A stretch of 64,000 nucleotides of DNA, from positions 434,001 to 498,000 of the forward strand of contig NZ_QZWF01000002.1 in assembly GCF_004187715.1 (NCBI RefSeq), given 5' to 3'. Both the position numbers and the translations under genes were made by a program. Within the stretch, counting starts at the first letter, position 1. Every line of letters begins with the position of its first letter. Below, in pieces: positions 1-9,045 of the stretch. The stretch comes from Streptomyces sp. F001 (GTDB lineage: Bacteria > Actinomycetota > Actinomycetes > Streptomycetales > Streptomycetaceae). The notes below the pieces were generated by a model. That model saw only the letters and a program-made list of their open reading frames with translations. It had not been told where the DNA came from and did no database searches.

Positions 1-840
1 TTCGAGGAGATCGAGGCGATGTACGCCGCCGCCGACCGGATGCTGGGCCGGCTGGTGAAGGTCACCCCCTCGTCGAAGGTGGTCGGGGACCTCGCGCTCC
101 ATCTGGTGGGCGCCGGGGTGACGCCGGAGGACTTCGAGGCGGCACCGAACAGGTTCGACATCCCCGACTCCGTCATCGGCTTCCTGCGCGGCGAGTTGGG
201 CAACCCGCCCGGCGGATGGCCGGAGCCGTTCCGCACCAGGGCGCTGGAGGGCCGCCCCGATCCCAGGCCCGCGCAGGACCTGTCCGCGGAGGACCGTACG
301 GGGCTGGCGAAGGACCGGCGGGCGACGCTCAACCGGCTGCTGTTCCCCGGGCCGGCGCGCGAGTACGAGACACACCGTCAGACGTACGGCGACACCAGCG
401 TCCTCGACAGCAAACACTTCTTCTACGGGCTGCGGCCCGGCAAAGAGTACGCCGTCGACCTCGAACCCGGCGTACGCCTCCTGATAGAGCTGGAGGCCGT
501 CGGCGAGGCGGACGAACGCGGGATGCGCACCGTGATGTCCAACCTGAACGGCCAGTTGCGGCCGATCCAGGTACGTGATGCCGCCGTGGCCGCCGACATT
601 CCGGCGACCGAGAAGGCCGACCGCGCCAACCCCGGCCATGTCGCCGCGCCGTTCGCCGGAGTGGTGACGCTCGCGGTCGCCGAGGGCGACGAGGTGGCGG
701 CCGGTGCCACGGTGGCGACCATCGAGGCGATGAAGATGGAAGCCGCGATCACCGCCCCGAAGTCCGGCAGGGTGGCCAGGCTGGCCATCAACCCCATCCA
801 GCAGGTGGAGGGCGGCGACCTCCTCGTCGAGATCGTGTGA
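1..840 (+). CDS. pyc: Pyruvate carboxylase, C-terminal part (5' truncated by window edge)
   Basis: The reading frame is open from base 1, so only the last 279 residues are present. The fragment covers the end of the carboxyltransferase/PC tetramerisation region and a biotinyl carrier domain. The biotin motif AMKM is encoded at 727-738 with the acceptor lysine at 733-735, about 35 residues from the C-terminus, as expected for the family. Pyruvate carboxylase makes oxaloacetate from pyruvate and bicarbonate in the cytosol. The stop overlaps no other gene; the methyltransferase follows 47 bases later on the same strand. An oxaloacetate decarboxylase alpha chain has a similar tail, but the residues before the carrier domain read as pyruvate carboxylase. 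Confidence 0.93.
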   Translation, partial: FEEIEAMYAAADRMLGRLVKVTPSSKVVGDLALHLVGAGVTPEDFEAAPNRFDIPDSVIGFLRGELGNPPGGWPEPFRTRALEGRPDPRPAQDLSAEDRTGLAKDRRATLNRLLFPGPAREYETHRQTYGDTSVLDSKHFFYGLRPGKEYAVDLEPGVRLLIELEAVGEADERGMRTVMSNLNGQLRPIQVRDAAVAADIPATEKADRANPGHVAAPFAGVVTLAVAEGDEVAAGATVATIEAMKMEAAITAPKSGRVARLAINPIQQVEGGDLLVEIV

Positions 841-887
841 GGCGGCTGTCGGGCGGTGCCGGCCGCAGTGAGCCGAAGGGGAATGCC

Positions 888-1556
888 ATGGCGCAGGAGG
901 AGCAGGACCTCGCCGAGGGCCAGCGCCGGCACTGGCAGCACACCTATGCCGCGCACCCGGGGATGTACGGCGGGCAGCCCTCCGCACCGGCCGTCCACGC
1001 CGCCGAGGTCTTCCGCAGGGGCGGGGCGCGGCATGTGCTGGAACTCGGCGCCGGGCACGGCCGCGACGCCCTGTACTTCGTCCGCGAGGGCTTCACCGTG
1101 CAGGCCACCGACTTCAGCGCCACCGGCCTGCAGCAGCTGCGGGACGCCGCCCGCGCCCAGCAGGTGGCCGAGCGCATCACCACCGCGGAGCACGACGTAC
1201 GCGATCCCCTGCCGCTGCCGGACGCCTCCGTGGACGCGGTCTTCGCGCACATGCTGCTGTGCATGGCTCTGTCCACCGAGGAGATCCACGCCCTGGTCGA
1301 TGAGGTCCGGCGCGTCCTGCGGCCGGGCGGCGTCTTCGTCTACACCGTGCGGCACACCGGCGACGCGCACTACGGCGCCGGCACCGCGCACGGTGACGAC
1401 ATCTACGAGCACGGCGGCTTCGCCGTGCACTTCTTCCCCCGCGAACTGGTCGACGCCCTCGCGCACGGCTGGACGCTCGACGAGGTCCACTCCTTCGAGG
1501 AAGGCGATCTGCCCCGCCGCCTGTGGCGCGTGACCCAGACTCTGCCCCGTGCCTAA
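888..1556 (+). CDS. Class I SAM-dependent methyltransferase
   Basis: A 222-residue protein with the nucleotide-binding motif I VLELGAGHGRDAL near residue 50, an acidic end of strand 2 (ATDFSATGL), and motif III-like LPDASVDAVFAH, the usual order for a methyltransferase 11 fold. The ATG at 888 was chosen because it follows a GAAGGGG ribosome site; an in-frame upstream extension from 837 would overlap pyc and adds only low-complexity residues. The substrate cannot be told from sequence. It ends convergently with the phosphatase gene (4-base overlap). Confidence 0.85.
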   Translation: MAQEEQDLAEGQRRHWQHTYAAHPGMYGGQPSAPAVHAAEVFRRGGARHVLELGAGHGRDALYFVREGFTVQATDFSATGLQQLRDAARAQQVAERITTAEHDVRDPLPLPDASVDAVFAHMLLCMALSTEEIHALVDEVRRVLRPGGVFVYTVRHTGDAHYGAGTAHGDDIYEHGGFAVHFFPRELVDALAHGWTLDEVHSFEEGDLPRRLWRVTQTLPRA

Positions 1557-3619
1557 AGAGCCCGCGCGACGAGGAGGGCGACGTCGTCGTGGTCGTCGGG
1601 GTGGCGCAGGCCGTACAGCAGGAGGTCGCAGATCTCCTCGAGGGGCCGCTCGGGTTCGTCGAGGAAGTCGAGGAGGACGTTCAGGCGGTCGTCGATCGCG
1701 TGGTGCCGGGTCTCGACGAGGCCGTCGGTGTAGAGGGCCAGCAGGTCGCCGGGGCCGAGGTCGGTGGTGGTGGTCTCGAACGGGACGCCGCCGACGCCGA
1801 GCGGTGCTCCGGACGGCAGCTTCAGCAGTACGGGGGCCTGGCCGGGGCGGGACAGCGCGGGCGGCATGTGTCCCGCGTTGGCGATACGGCACTGCCTGGT
1901 GTGGGGGTCGTACACGGCGTACAGGCAGGTGACGATGTAGTGCTCCAGCTCGCAGGTGATCTTGTCCAGGTGCTGGAGCACGGCGCTGGGTTCCAGGTCG
2001 AGGTCCGCGTAGGCGCAGGTGGCGGTGCGCAGCCGGCCCATGGTGGCGGCGGCGTCGATGCCGTTGCCCATGACGTCGCCGACGACCAGGGCGGTCTTGT
2101 CGTCCTCCAGGCTGATGACGTCGTACCAGTCGCCGCCGACTTCGGTGGTGGCCTGGGCGGGCTGATAGCGGGAGGCGAGTTCCAGACCGGTGTGGTGCGG
2201 CGGGTGGTCGGGCAACAGGCTGCGCTGGAGGGTGAGGGCGGTGTTGCGCACGCTCTGGAACCAGCGGGCGTTGTCGATGGCGACGGCGGCGCGGCTGGCC
2301 AGCTCACAGGCCAGGACGACGTCGTCCTCGTCGAAGGGGAGCGGATTGCGGGTGCGCTTGAGGTCGAGGGCGCCGAGCACCTCGCCATGCGCGATCAACG
2401 GCGCGGCGAGATAGGAGTGGACGCCGGCGCGGGCCAGGAGCGTGGTGGCCTCGGCGTCGCGGGCGATGCGCGGTAGATCCTGGTCGCCGACGTGGCGCAC
2501 CAGGACCGGCCGGCCGGTGTGGACGCACAAGGTGACCAGGCGGTCACCGTCGTAGGCGATGAGGTCACCGGGAGGGTCGGCGGCGCCCAGCGCCACGGTG
2601 GGATGAGCCGATTTCAGGGCGAGGGCACGGAAGAACTCCGGGCCGTTGTCCAGCCTGGCCTTGCGGCGGCAGGCCAGAGCGGAGTCGAGGATGTCCACGG
2701 AGACCACGTCGGCGAGCGCGGTGCTGGCGATGTCGGCCAGTTCGCGGGCGGTCTCCTCCACCTCCAGAGTGGTGCCGACGCGCGCGGAGGCGTCGGCGAC
2801 GAGGGCCAGGCGTCGCCGGGCCCGGTCGGCCTCGGCGGCCGCGCGGTGCCGTTCGGTGACATCGACGACCGAGGCCGCCGCGCCCAGCACCCGCCCGCCG
2901 GGGTCCTCCAGCCGGTAGAACGACAGGGACCAGGCGTGCTCGTGGTCGGGATCGCTCCGGGGGCGGCCCACGTGGTACTGGTCGAGCAGCGGGGTGCCGG
3001 TGGTGAGCACCTGACGCAGTGCGGACTCGATGGTGTCGATGTCGGGCAGGGGGAGTGTCTCCCGCAGGTGACGGCCGACGTGGTCCTCGGCGGGGATGCC
3101 GTCGATGCGCTCCAGTGCCGGATTGACCAGGAGATACCGCAGGTCCGGGTCCATGAGGGCCAGACCGATCGGAGACTGGTTGATCAGCCGCTCGCACAGG
3201 GCCAGATCGGTCTCGACGCGCTGGAGCAGGCTGTGGTCGGCCGCGATGCCCAGCGCGTAGACATCTCCGACATCGTCCAGCAGCCGCATGTTGCGGAACT
3301 CCGTCAGGCGAGTGCTGCCGTCCTTGTGCCGGATGGGGAAGGAGCCTGCCCAGCTCCGGCCCGTCTTCAGCACCTCTTCGAACAGCTTCACCACGGACTG
3401 GAGATGCTCGGGGTGGACGAACAGTCGCGCCGCGTACGTGCCGAGAGCCTCTTCCGACGTGTAGCCGAAGAGTTCCTCGGCCTGCGGGGTCCAGAACACG
3501 ATGCGCCCGTCGACGTCGAGGACCACCGCGGCCACGCTCAGCACATCCAGCAGGCCGGTCGGCCGGGGCTGCTCGGGGTCGTACCCGTCACTGCGGGACT
3601 GGAAGGACTCGGCTTTCAT
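1553..3619 (-). CDS. PAS-PAS-GAF-PP2C (SpoIIE) protein phosphatase
   Basis: A 688-residue soluble sensor phosphatase. Order: PAS about 30-130 (AVVLDVDGRIVFW), second PAS about 140-260 (SPIGLALMDPDLRYLLVNP), GAF about 285-440, then a SpoIIE PP2C domain to the end with metal-binding acidic motifs GGDWYD and VVGDVMGNG and the C-terminal DDVALL. Such proteins dephosphorylate anti-anti-sigma (STAS) factors in partner-switching cascades, with the PAS/GAF part sensing redox, light or small ligands. Start chosen at 3619 because GGAGGA lies just upstream; an in-frame ATG at 3679 is further out and lacks this. It is divergent from a second sensor phosphatase at 3821, and the 200-base gap must hold both promoters. 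No STAS gene is seen in the window. Confidence 0.9.
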   Translation of the reverse strand: MKAESFQSRSDGYDPEQPRPTGLLDVLSVAAVVLDVDGRIVFWTPQAEELFGYTSEEALGTYAARLFVHPEHLQSVVKLFEEVLKTGRSWAGSFPIRHKDGSTRLTEFRNMRLLDDVGDVYALGIAADHSLLQRVETDLALCERLINQSPIGLALMDPDLRYLLVNPALERIDGIPAEDHVGRHLRETLPLPDIDTIESALRQVLTTGTPLLDQYHVGRPRSDPDHEHAWSLSFYRLEDPGGRVLGAAASVVDVTERHRAAAEADRARRRLALVADASARVGTTLEVEETARELADIASTALADVVSVDILDSALACRRKARLDNGPEFFRALALKSAHPTVALGAADPPGDLIAYDGDRLVTLCVHTGRPVLVRHVGDQDLPRIARDAEATTLLARAGVHSYLAAPLIAHGEVLGALDLKRTRNPLPFDEDDVVLACELASRAAVAIDNARWFQSVRNTALTLQRSLLPDHPPHHTGLELASRYQPAQATTEVGGDWYDVISLEDDKTALVVGDVMGNGIDAAATMGRLRTATCAYADLDLEPSAVLQHLDKITCELEHYIVTCLYAVYDPHTRQCRIANAGHMPPALSRPGQAPVLLKLPSGAPLGVGGVPFETTTTDLGPGDLLALYTDGLVETRHHAIDDRLNVLLDFLDEPERPLEEICDLLLYGLRHPDDHDDVALLVARAL

Positions 3620-3820
3620 CCCTGATCCTCCTCCGCCGACCGACAGGGCGCACGTACGTCTGACGGCGTCGCCGCGCATCTGGCTCTGCTATCCGGACTT
3701 CCCTGCTGCCTCCGGCCCACACGCGTCGGCGATCAGCACATACGGGAGGCCGGTCCGGCCGCCGGGATCGTGCACATCGGGCGGACAAGCAGGACCATAG
3801 TCATGAAGAGGATGGGATCA

Positions 3821-6304
3821 ATGGATTCTGTGCGAAAAGGTTCCGATGTGCGCACGTCCGCAGGGCCGCGCGAGCTGTTCGACGCGTCCACCGACGCGGC
3901 AGCGGTGGTGTCCGCCGACGGCATCGTGGTCGGCTGGACCCGGGGCGCCGAAGAACTCCTCGGCTATCCGGCGCCCGAGGTGGTCGGCGGCTCCGCCGCG
4001 CGGCTGCTGGCGGTGCCCGGGGATCCGGTACGGGTGACCGGCGTCGCCGAGCGGTGCCGCACCGGAATGGGGTGGAGCGGTCTCGTCCCCGTACGACGCC
4101 GCGACGGCGGCCGTATCGAGGTCGACCTGCGGGTCTCGGCATCCTTCCGCATCGGCGGCGACGAGTGCTTTCTGCTCTCGGCACGGGAGCAGAAGCCGCA
4201 ATGGACGATGGGCCAGTCCGTCCTCGACGGATTCCTCACCCGCTCGCCGGTCGGCATGGCGGTGATGGACACGCAGCTGCGCTACGTGTGGCTGAACGAC
4301 ACCCTGGAACGCTTCGGCGGTGTGCCCCGTGAGCAGCGGCTCGGACGTCGCCTGAGCGAGCTGCTGCCCGGGCTGCAGGCGGACACCCTCGAGGGACTGA
4401 TGCGCAAGGTGCTGGCGACCGGCGTCCCGGTGACCGACTACGAGTACGTGGGATGGAGTTGGGCCGACCCGCACCGCCAGCACGCCTACTCCACGTCCTT
4501 CTTCCCGCTCGTGGACGCCGACGGCTGCGTCACCGGGGTCTGCTACATGGTCCTGGACGTCACCGAGCGGTGGAACGCCCGCCAGCTGTTGTCGCTGGTC
4601 AACGAAGCCGGGACCAGCATCGGCAGGACCCTCGACGTGATGCGGACGGCTCAGGAGCTGGCCGACTTCGTGGTTCCCCGCTTCGCGGACTTCGTCGTCG
4701 TCGATCTCCTGGAGCCCGTCCTGAGCACCGAGGGGCACGGCGCGTGGCTGACCGATGCGGGGCCCGCACCGGCAAAGCCGGTGATGCGCCGTGCCGGTAT
4801 GAGTTCGGTGCGGGAGGGCTGTCCGGAGGCCGTGGCGCGGGTCGGGGACCGAGTCGACTTCCTCCCCCCGCCGCACGACGCGAATCTGCTGATCAGCGGT
4901 GAGCCGATCCTCATCCCGGTCCTCGACCCGTCCGACGCCCTGTGGGTTGCCGAACAGCCCGCGAGGACAGCCAGCATCCGCGAGTTCGGGCTGCACTCCC
5001 TGATCTCCGTGCCGATGCGGGCGCGGAACACCGTCCTGGGCCTCACCACGTTCGTACGGTCGCTCAATCCCGTCTCGTTCCGGCCCGACGACGTCCTGCT
5101 GGCCGGTGAGCTGGTGGCACGGGCGGCGCTGTGCGTGGACAACGCCCGGCGCTACACCCGGGAGCACACGGCAGCGGTCACCCTCCAGCGCAGCCTGCTG
5201 CCGCAGGCCCTGTCGGGCGGCACAGCGCTGGAGGTGGCCTCCTGCTATCTGCCGGCGGATCCGACGGGCGGGGTCGGTGGCGACTGGTTCGACGTGATCC
5301 CGCTGTCCGGTGCCCGGGTGGGCCTCGTCGTCGGCGACGTCGTCGGACACGGCATCCCCGCGGCGGCGGCCATGGGCCGGCTGCGGACCGCGGTGCAGAC
5401 CCTCGCCGACATGGAGATGCCTCCGGACGAACTGCTGGCTCATCTGGACGACCTCGTGCTCCGGCTCAGTGAGGAGAGGACCGACGGGGAGGCGGACAGC
5501 CAGAGCGCGACCGTTTTCCTCGGAGCAACCTGCCTGTACGCCGTCTACGATCCCGTCACGAGGCGCTGCACGATGGCCCGGGCCGGGCATCCGCCACCTG
5601 TCGTGGTCGCACCCGACGGGCACGTCTCCTTCCCGGAACTCCGCGCGGGTCCTCCGCTGGGGCTGGGCGGAATGGCATTCGAGACCACCGAGATCGAGCT
5701 CGCCGAGAACAGTCTGCTCGGTCTCTTCACCGACGGTCTCGTCCTCTTCACCGACGGCCTCGTCGAGGGAGCCGACCGCGACATGGAACTGGGCATGTCC
5801 CGTCTCGGCGCCGTGCTCGCCCAGCCGGACCCCCACCTCGGAACGCTGTGCTCGTCCGTGGTGCAGCAGCTCGTGCCCGTTTCCCAACCCGACGATGTCG
5901 CCCTCCTCCTGGCGCGCACACACGCGCTGGGGGCCGACCAGGTCGCCTCGTGGGACGTGCCGGTGAACCCGGCCGCCGTCGCTGACGTCCGCGCCCGCGC
6001 GACCCGCCGGGTGGAAGCCTGGGGCCTGGGGGAGCTGGCCATGACGACGGAGCTCATCGTCAGCGAGCTGGTCACCAACGCGATTCGCTATGCCGCACCG
6101 CCCATACGCCTGCGGCTGCTCCGCGACTCCCGCCTGACCTGCGAGGTCGCCGACGCCAGCAGCACCGCCCCACGGCTGCGGCACGCCCGCAGCACGGACG
6201 AGGGCGGTCGCGGCCTGTTTCTGGTGGCCCAGCTCGCCCATCGCTGGGGTGCCCGGTTCTCGGCCGGCGGAAAGATCATCTGGGCGGAACAGGAGATCCC
6301 GTGA
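3821..6304 (+). CDS. PAS-PAS-GAF-PP2C phosphatase with C-terminal HATPase
   Basis: An 827-residue protein with the same PAS-PAS-GAF-SpoIIE architecture as its divergent neighbour and clearly related to it, plus an added C-terminal anti-sigma-type HATPase domain (about 690-827; N-box SELVTNAIRYA, then EGGRGLFLV). Phosphatase and kinase-like modules in one chain suggest a bifunctional partner-switch regulator. The start at 3821 follows AAGAGGATGGG; upstream in-frame ATGs at 3770, 3803 and 3812 are less well placed. Oddity: the conserved SpoIIE motif LFTDGLV is tandemly duplicated (5723-5743 and 5744-5764), inserting seven residues at a conserved position; see findings. Confidence 0.9.
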   Translation: MDSVRKGSDVRTSAGPRELFDASTDAAAVVSADGIVVGWTRGAEELLGYPAPEVVGGSAARLLAVPGDPVRVTGVAERCRTGMGWSGLVPVRRRDGGRIEVDLRVSASFRIGGDECFLLSAREQKPQWTMGQSVLDGFLTRSPVGMAVMDTQLRYVWLNDTLERFGGVPREQRLGRRLSELLPGLQADTLEGLMRKVLATGVPVTDYEYVGWSWADPHRQHAYSTSFFPLVDADGCVTGVCYMVLDVTERWNARQLLSLVNEAGTSIGRTLDVMRTAQELADFVVPRFADFVVVDLLEPVLSTEGHGAWLTDAGPAPAKPVMRRAGMSSVREGCPEAVARVGDRVDFLPPPHDANLLISGEPILIPVLDPSDALWVAEQPARTASIREFGLHSLISVPMRARNTVLGLTTFVRSLNPVSFRPDDVLLAGELVARAALCVDNARRYTREHTAAVTLQRSLLPQALSGGTALEVASCYLPADPTGGVGGDWFDVIPLSGARVGLVVGDVVGHGIPAAAAMGRLRTAVQTLADMEMPPDELLAHLDDLVLRLSEERTDGEADSQSATVFLGATCLYAVYDPVTRRCTMARAGHPPPVVVAPDGHVSFPELRAGPPLGLGGMAFETTEIELAENSLLGLFTDGLVLFTDGLVEGADRDMELGMSRLGAVLAQPDPHLGTLCSSVVQQLVPVSQPDDVALLLARTHALGADQVASWDVPVNPAAVADVRARATRRVEAWGLGELAMTTELIVSELVTNAIRYAAPPIRLRLLRDSRLTCEVADASSTAPRLRHARSTDEGGRGLFLVAQLAHRWGARFSAGGKIIWAEQEIP

Positions 6305-6443
6305 GGGCGCTGAGGTTACCGTCACGTGTCCTGCACCACGACCGCTGTCACGGGTGAGGAATATGCTCGACCGTCCAGCTGTCCATTCGCGGCGACATCG
6401 CCTTTGCGGTGTCGGTTGTGACCGAGCGCCGGTCGGGAGTGCC

Positions 6444-7214
6444 ATGGCCCTCACACGTGCCGTCAGCACACTTCTGGCCTTCGGACTTCTCCTTCTCGTC
6501 ACAGGATGTGCCGGCGCCGACACGCTCGGCACCTCACCGCCCGTTCCCCACCATGCCCCGGCCCGTACGTCCTCGTCGCCGGCCGTGACGCCCGAGGCGG
6601 GCGCTTCGGCGGCAGCCCCGTCCTCTCCTTCGTCCAGTCCGTTGCCGGACGCCGATCCGCGCTCCGACTCCGCCTCGCTGAGCATCCCTGCCATCGGTGT
6701 GCGGGACCTGGAGGTCGTTCCGTACGAAGGAACGACGGACGACGCGCCGGGGACGCGCATCCAGGACCGCGGCGTCGCCGCCAGCCCCTACGGTGACCAG
6801 GGCGGTGCCGGACCCGGCGAAACGGGCAACTACCTCGTCACCGCCCATCGCCTGAGCGCCGGCGGCCCGCTGCGCGAGCTGCCCGAACTCGACAACGGTG
6901 ACACCGTACGCGTCGAGTTGGGGAGCACCGTCTACACGTACAAGATCACCGAGACCCGGTGGACGTCCTTCCGGTCCGCGCGCTCACTCGCCGAGCAGCG
7001 CGCCGCCGTACCCGGCTCGCCCGGCGAAGTGCCCACCCAAGCCATGATCACCGTATCGACGTGCGCCACCCCCGAGGACAATGCGGCGGGGAACTTCTGG
7101 CGCGACGACAGGAACAATCCCGAGCACCGCATAGACAAGATCGGCATCCTCGCGTCGGCGGAGCGGTCGGCGGGCAGCAACTCCGCTCCGCGGGGCTACG
7201 ACCGGGCGGGCTGA
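6444..7214 (+). CDS. Class E/F-like sortase, predicted lipoprotein
   Basis: A 256-residue exported protein. The N-terminus is a lipoprotein signal (hydrophobic stretch ending in LLVTGC, lipidation Cys22), then a Pro/Ser/Thr-rich linker to about residue 75, then the sortase domain. The catalytic triad is visible: His in VTAHR, Cys in TVSTCAT and Arg in EHRID. Sortases join LPXTG-type proteins to the wall or to each other, but no candidate substrate lies nearby. ATG 6444 was chosen because it puts the signal peptide at the N-terminus and has GGGAG upstream; a longer frame exists from 6249. The linker plus lipidation is unusual, since most Streptomyces class E sortases use a transmembrane anchor. 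Confidence 0.82.
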   Translation: MALTRAVSTLLAFGLLLLVTGCAGADTLGTSPPVPHHAPARTSSSPAVTPEAGASAAAPSSPSSSPLPDADPRSDSASLSIPAIGVRDLEVVPYEGTTDDAPGTRIQDRGVAASPYGDQGGAGPGETGNYLVTAHRLSAGGPLRELPELDNGDTVRVELGSTVYTYKITETRWTSFRSARSLAEQRAAVPGSPGEVPTQAMITVSTCATPEDNAAGNFWRDDRNNPEHRIDKIGILASAERSAGSNSAPRGYDRAG

Positions 7215-8050
7215 TTGGCGATCAGAAGAGTGGTCCCGGCCGGGCGGAAGCCGAGGCGGGTGTAGATGCGGGCGACGGCATCCTCCGCGTAGGCGAGAAA
7301 GACGGTGCCCACGCCGTGGTCGCGGGCGTGGATCGCCAGCGCCGCCGTGACGGCGGCTGCCAGTCCTTGGCGGCGAGCGGTGGGGAGGGTGCCCACGCCG
7401 CCGATCTCGGTGGTGCTGTGAGCGGGGTGGTAGTGGCCGACGGCGAGCGGGGTGCCGTCAGGGGCGAGAGCAGCGATGAGCGTTTTGTGCCCGGCGCGGA
7501 TGGCGGGACGAGTTGTTGCCGACGCGCCGTCCGCGGTCACCTCTGCGGCCACCCTCGCCAGTTCCGCGCGGCCCGCCGAGCCCACCGAGGTGCCTGCCGC
7601 GGCGAAGGCGAGGCGGGGGAGAGCGAGGGCTGCGGGCAGAGCCGGGTCGTCGGCGGTCAGCTCGCGGATCGTGACGCCGTCCGGCAGCGGCTGCGGGCGC
7701 ATGGGGGACTGCGGGTCGAGGGCCATCAGCGGGCGTTCTTGCACGGGGAGGCCGGCGGCCTCGATACGGGCGCGCAGCGTCGGTGCCGCCTCGGCGAGCC
7801 ACTCGAAGGCTTCCGGCACGCCGAGTTCACGCTGCCGGGCGCGGACCCGGGCGATGTCGGCGGCGGTGACGGTCGCGGCTCCTGCGGTGGGTTGAGCGTG
7901 GCCGGGACCGCCGTAGTACGGGGTGCCTGGGTCTGTGCGCACAAACAGCCGCAGTGGTCCAAAGTCCTCGGCGTCGGCGAACAGAAGCGGCACGGTGGCG
8001 TAGTACTTCTCGATACGGGCACGCAGCGCTGCAACGCTCATACGGCGCAT
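7196..8050 (-). CDS. GNAT family N-acetyltransferase
   Basis: A protein of about 284 residues with a C-terminal GNAT domain. The acetyl-CoA loop RRQGLAAAVTAAL and the following IYTRLGFRPAGT (beta6-beta7 with the typical tyrosine) are clear; the N-terminal 130 residues are a diverged half, as in tandem-GNAT proteins. It overlaps the sortase end convergently by 19 bases. The start could be 8050 or 8041 (MSVAALRAR); neither has a strong ribosome site. Substrate unknown. Confidence 0.82.
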   Translation of the reverse strand: MRRMSVAALRARIEKYYATVPLLFADAEDFGPLRLFVRTDPGTPYYGGPGHAQPTAGAATVTAADIARVRARQRELGVPEAFEWLAEAAPTLRARIEAAGLPVQERPLMALDPQSPMRPQPLPDGVTIRELTADDPALPAALALPRLAFAAAGTSVGSAGRAELARVAAEVTADGASATTRPAIRAGHKTLIAALAPDGTPLAVGHYHPAHSTTEIGGVGTLPTARRQGLAAAVTAALAIHARDHGVGTVFLAYAEDAVARIYTRLGFRPAGTTLLIANQPARS

Positions 8051-8143
8051 CCCACCACGCAGCGGCCCGGTGCCGCATCCGAGAATTTACGGTCCGGCAC
8101 CGCTGTGCCGGGGGCGGACCCGGCACGGCAGTGCCTGCGTGAT

Positions 8144-8473
8144 CTACGCGTTCTTCGGTGCTGCCTGTTGCACGACGTCGAAGGACCACAGGGTGGAGTG
8201 GGTTGCCGCAGGCTGGGGGCGTTCGCCGCTGTCCGCGCCAGTGCCCTGGTGGGCTGCCTTCATGGGTCCCTCCATCCAGGCCTGGAAGGACTCCTCGTCG
8301 CGCCACCGGGTGTAGACGAGGTAGGTGTCGGTGCCTTCGACCGGCCGCAGGAGCTCGAACCACTCGAACCCGTCGGAGCTCTCCACGGCGTGGGCACGGG
8401 CGGCGAAGCGCTTTTCCAGTGTCTCCCGCTGCTCGGCGGGAACGGTCAGTACGTTGATCTTGACTACGCTCAT
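8144..8473 (-). CDS. Antibiotic biosynthesis monooxygenase (ABM) domain protein
   Basis: A 109-residue single-domain protein reading as an ABM/dimeric alpha-beta barrel: KINVLTVPAEQRETLEKRF, then FEWFELLRPVEGTDTYLVYTRW and FQAWMEGP. Such proteins are small cofactor-free oxygenases or haem-degradation/quinone-type enzymes; here the role is unknown. The start at 8473 gives the compact domain; 8482 is an alternative three residues upstream. Confidence 0.8.
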   Translation of the reverse strand: MSVVKINVLTVPAEQRETLEKRFAARAHAVESSDGFEWFELLRPVEGTDTYLVYTRWRDEESFQAWMEGPMKAAHQGTGADSGERPQPAATHSTLWSFDVVQQAAPKNA

Positions 8474-8532
8474 GCTCCTCATCCTGCCGCACGGCGGCAG
8501 GCAGACGCGGAAGGGGTGAATCCACCAGTGGG

Positions 8533-8985
8533 TCAGCGCTGGTACAGCCCCACGAGGGTGCCGCTGGCGAGCTGCCGCTTCTCGACGGCCTCGTGCACCT
8601 GGTCGGCGCTGGGCGCGTCGGGGAGGACGCATGGTTCTGCCAGGGCGTAGAGCCGGAAGAGGTAGTGGTGCGGGTTGTCTCCCGGCGGCGGATGCGGTCC
8701 GCCCCAGCCATGGTCGCCGTAGCCGTTGACGAGCTCGGTGCCACCGGGCGGGTGCTGTCCGGTGTCGACGCCGTCGCTGTGGGGATCGATGCCGACGACG
8801 GCCCAGTGCACGAAGGTGCCCGACGGGGCGTCGGGGTCTTCGCACAGCAGGACCAGCTCCGCCGCGTCGTCCGGCACGCCGCTCCAGGTCAGCGGAGGGG
8901 AGGCGTTGTCTCCCTCGTACGCGTAGCGGCGCGCGATGAAGGATTGGTCACTGAATGCGCTGCTGTTGAGGTCGATGCCAGCCAT
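8533..8985 (-). CDS. YbhB/YbcL family PEBP (Raf kinase inhibitor-like) protein
   Basis: A 150-residue phosphatidylethanolamine-binding-protein fold. The family motifs DPDAPSGTFVHW and GYGDHGWGGPHPP form the anion-binding site, and the N-terminus LNSSAFSDQSFIARRYAYEGDNASPPL is typical. The start at 8985 (MAGIDL) matches family length; an in-frame ATG at 9018 would add 11 glycine/proline-rich residues. Cytosolic; the bacterial function is unknown. Confidence 0.88.
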   Translation of the reverse strand: MAGIDLNSSAFSDQSFIARRYAYEGDNASPPLTWSGVPDDAAELVLLCEDPDAPSGTFVHWAVVGIDPHSDGVDTGQHPPGGTELVNGYGDHGWGGPHPPPGDNPHHYLFRLYALAEPCVLPDAPSADQVHEAVEKRQLASGTLVGLYQR

Positions 8986-9045
8986 ATGGCCCGGGGTACC
9001 CAGGCCGGGGCCGGACATGCGTGATCGTCGCGCGGGCCGGCCTGC

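Noticed and set aside
423..1892. Long minus-strand frame opposite pyc and the methyltransferase
   Set aside because: Composition is Arg/Pro-rich low-complexity typical of an antisense shadow, and both plus-strand genes are clear.
3818..6760. Very long minus-strand frame opposite the PAS-PP2C-HATPase gene
   Set aside because: High-GC shadow of a real gene; no recognisable domains, His/Arg/Gly-rich sequence.
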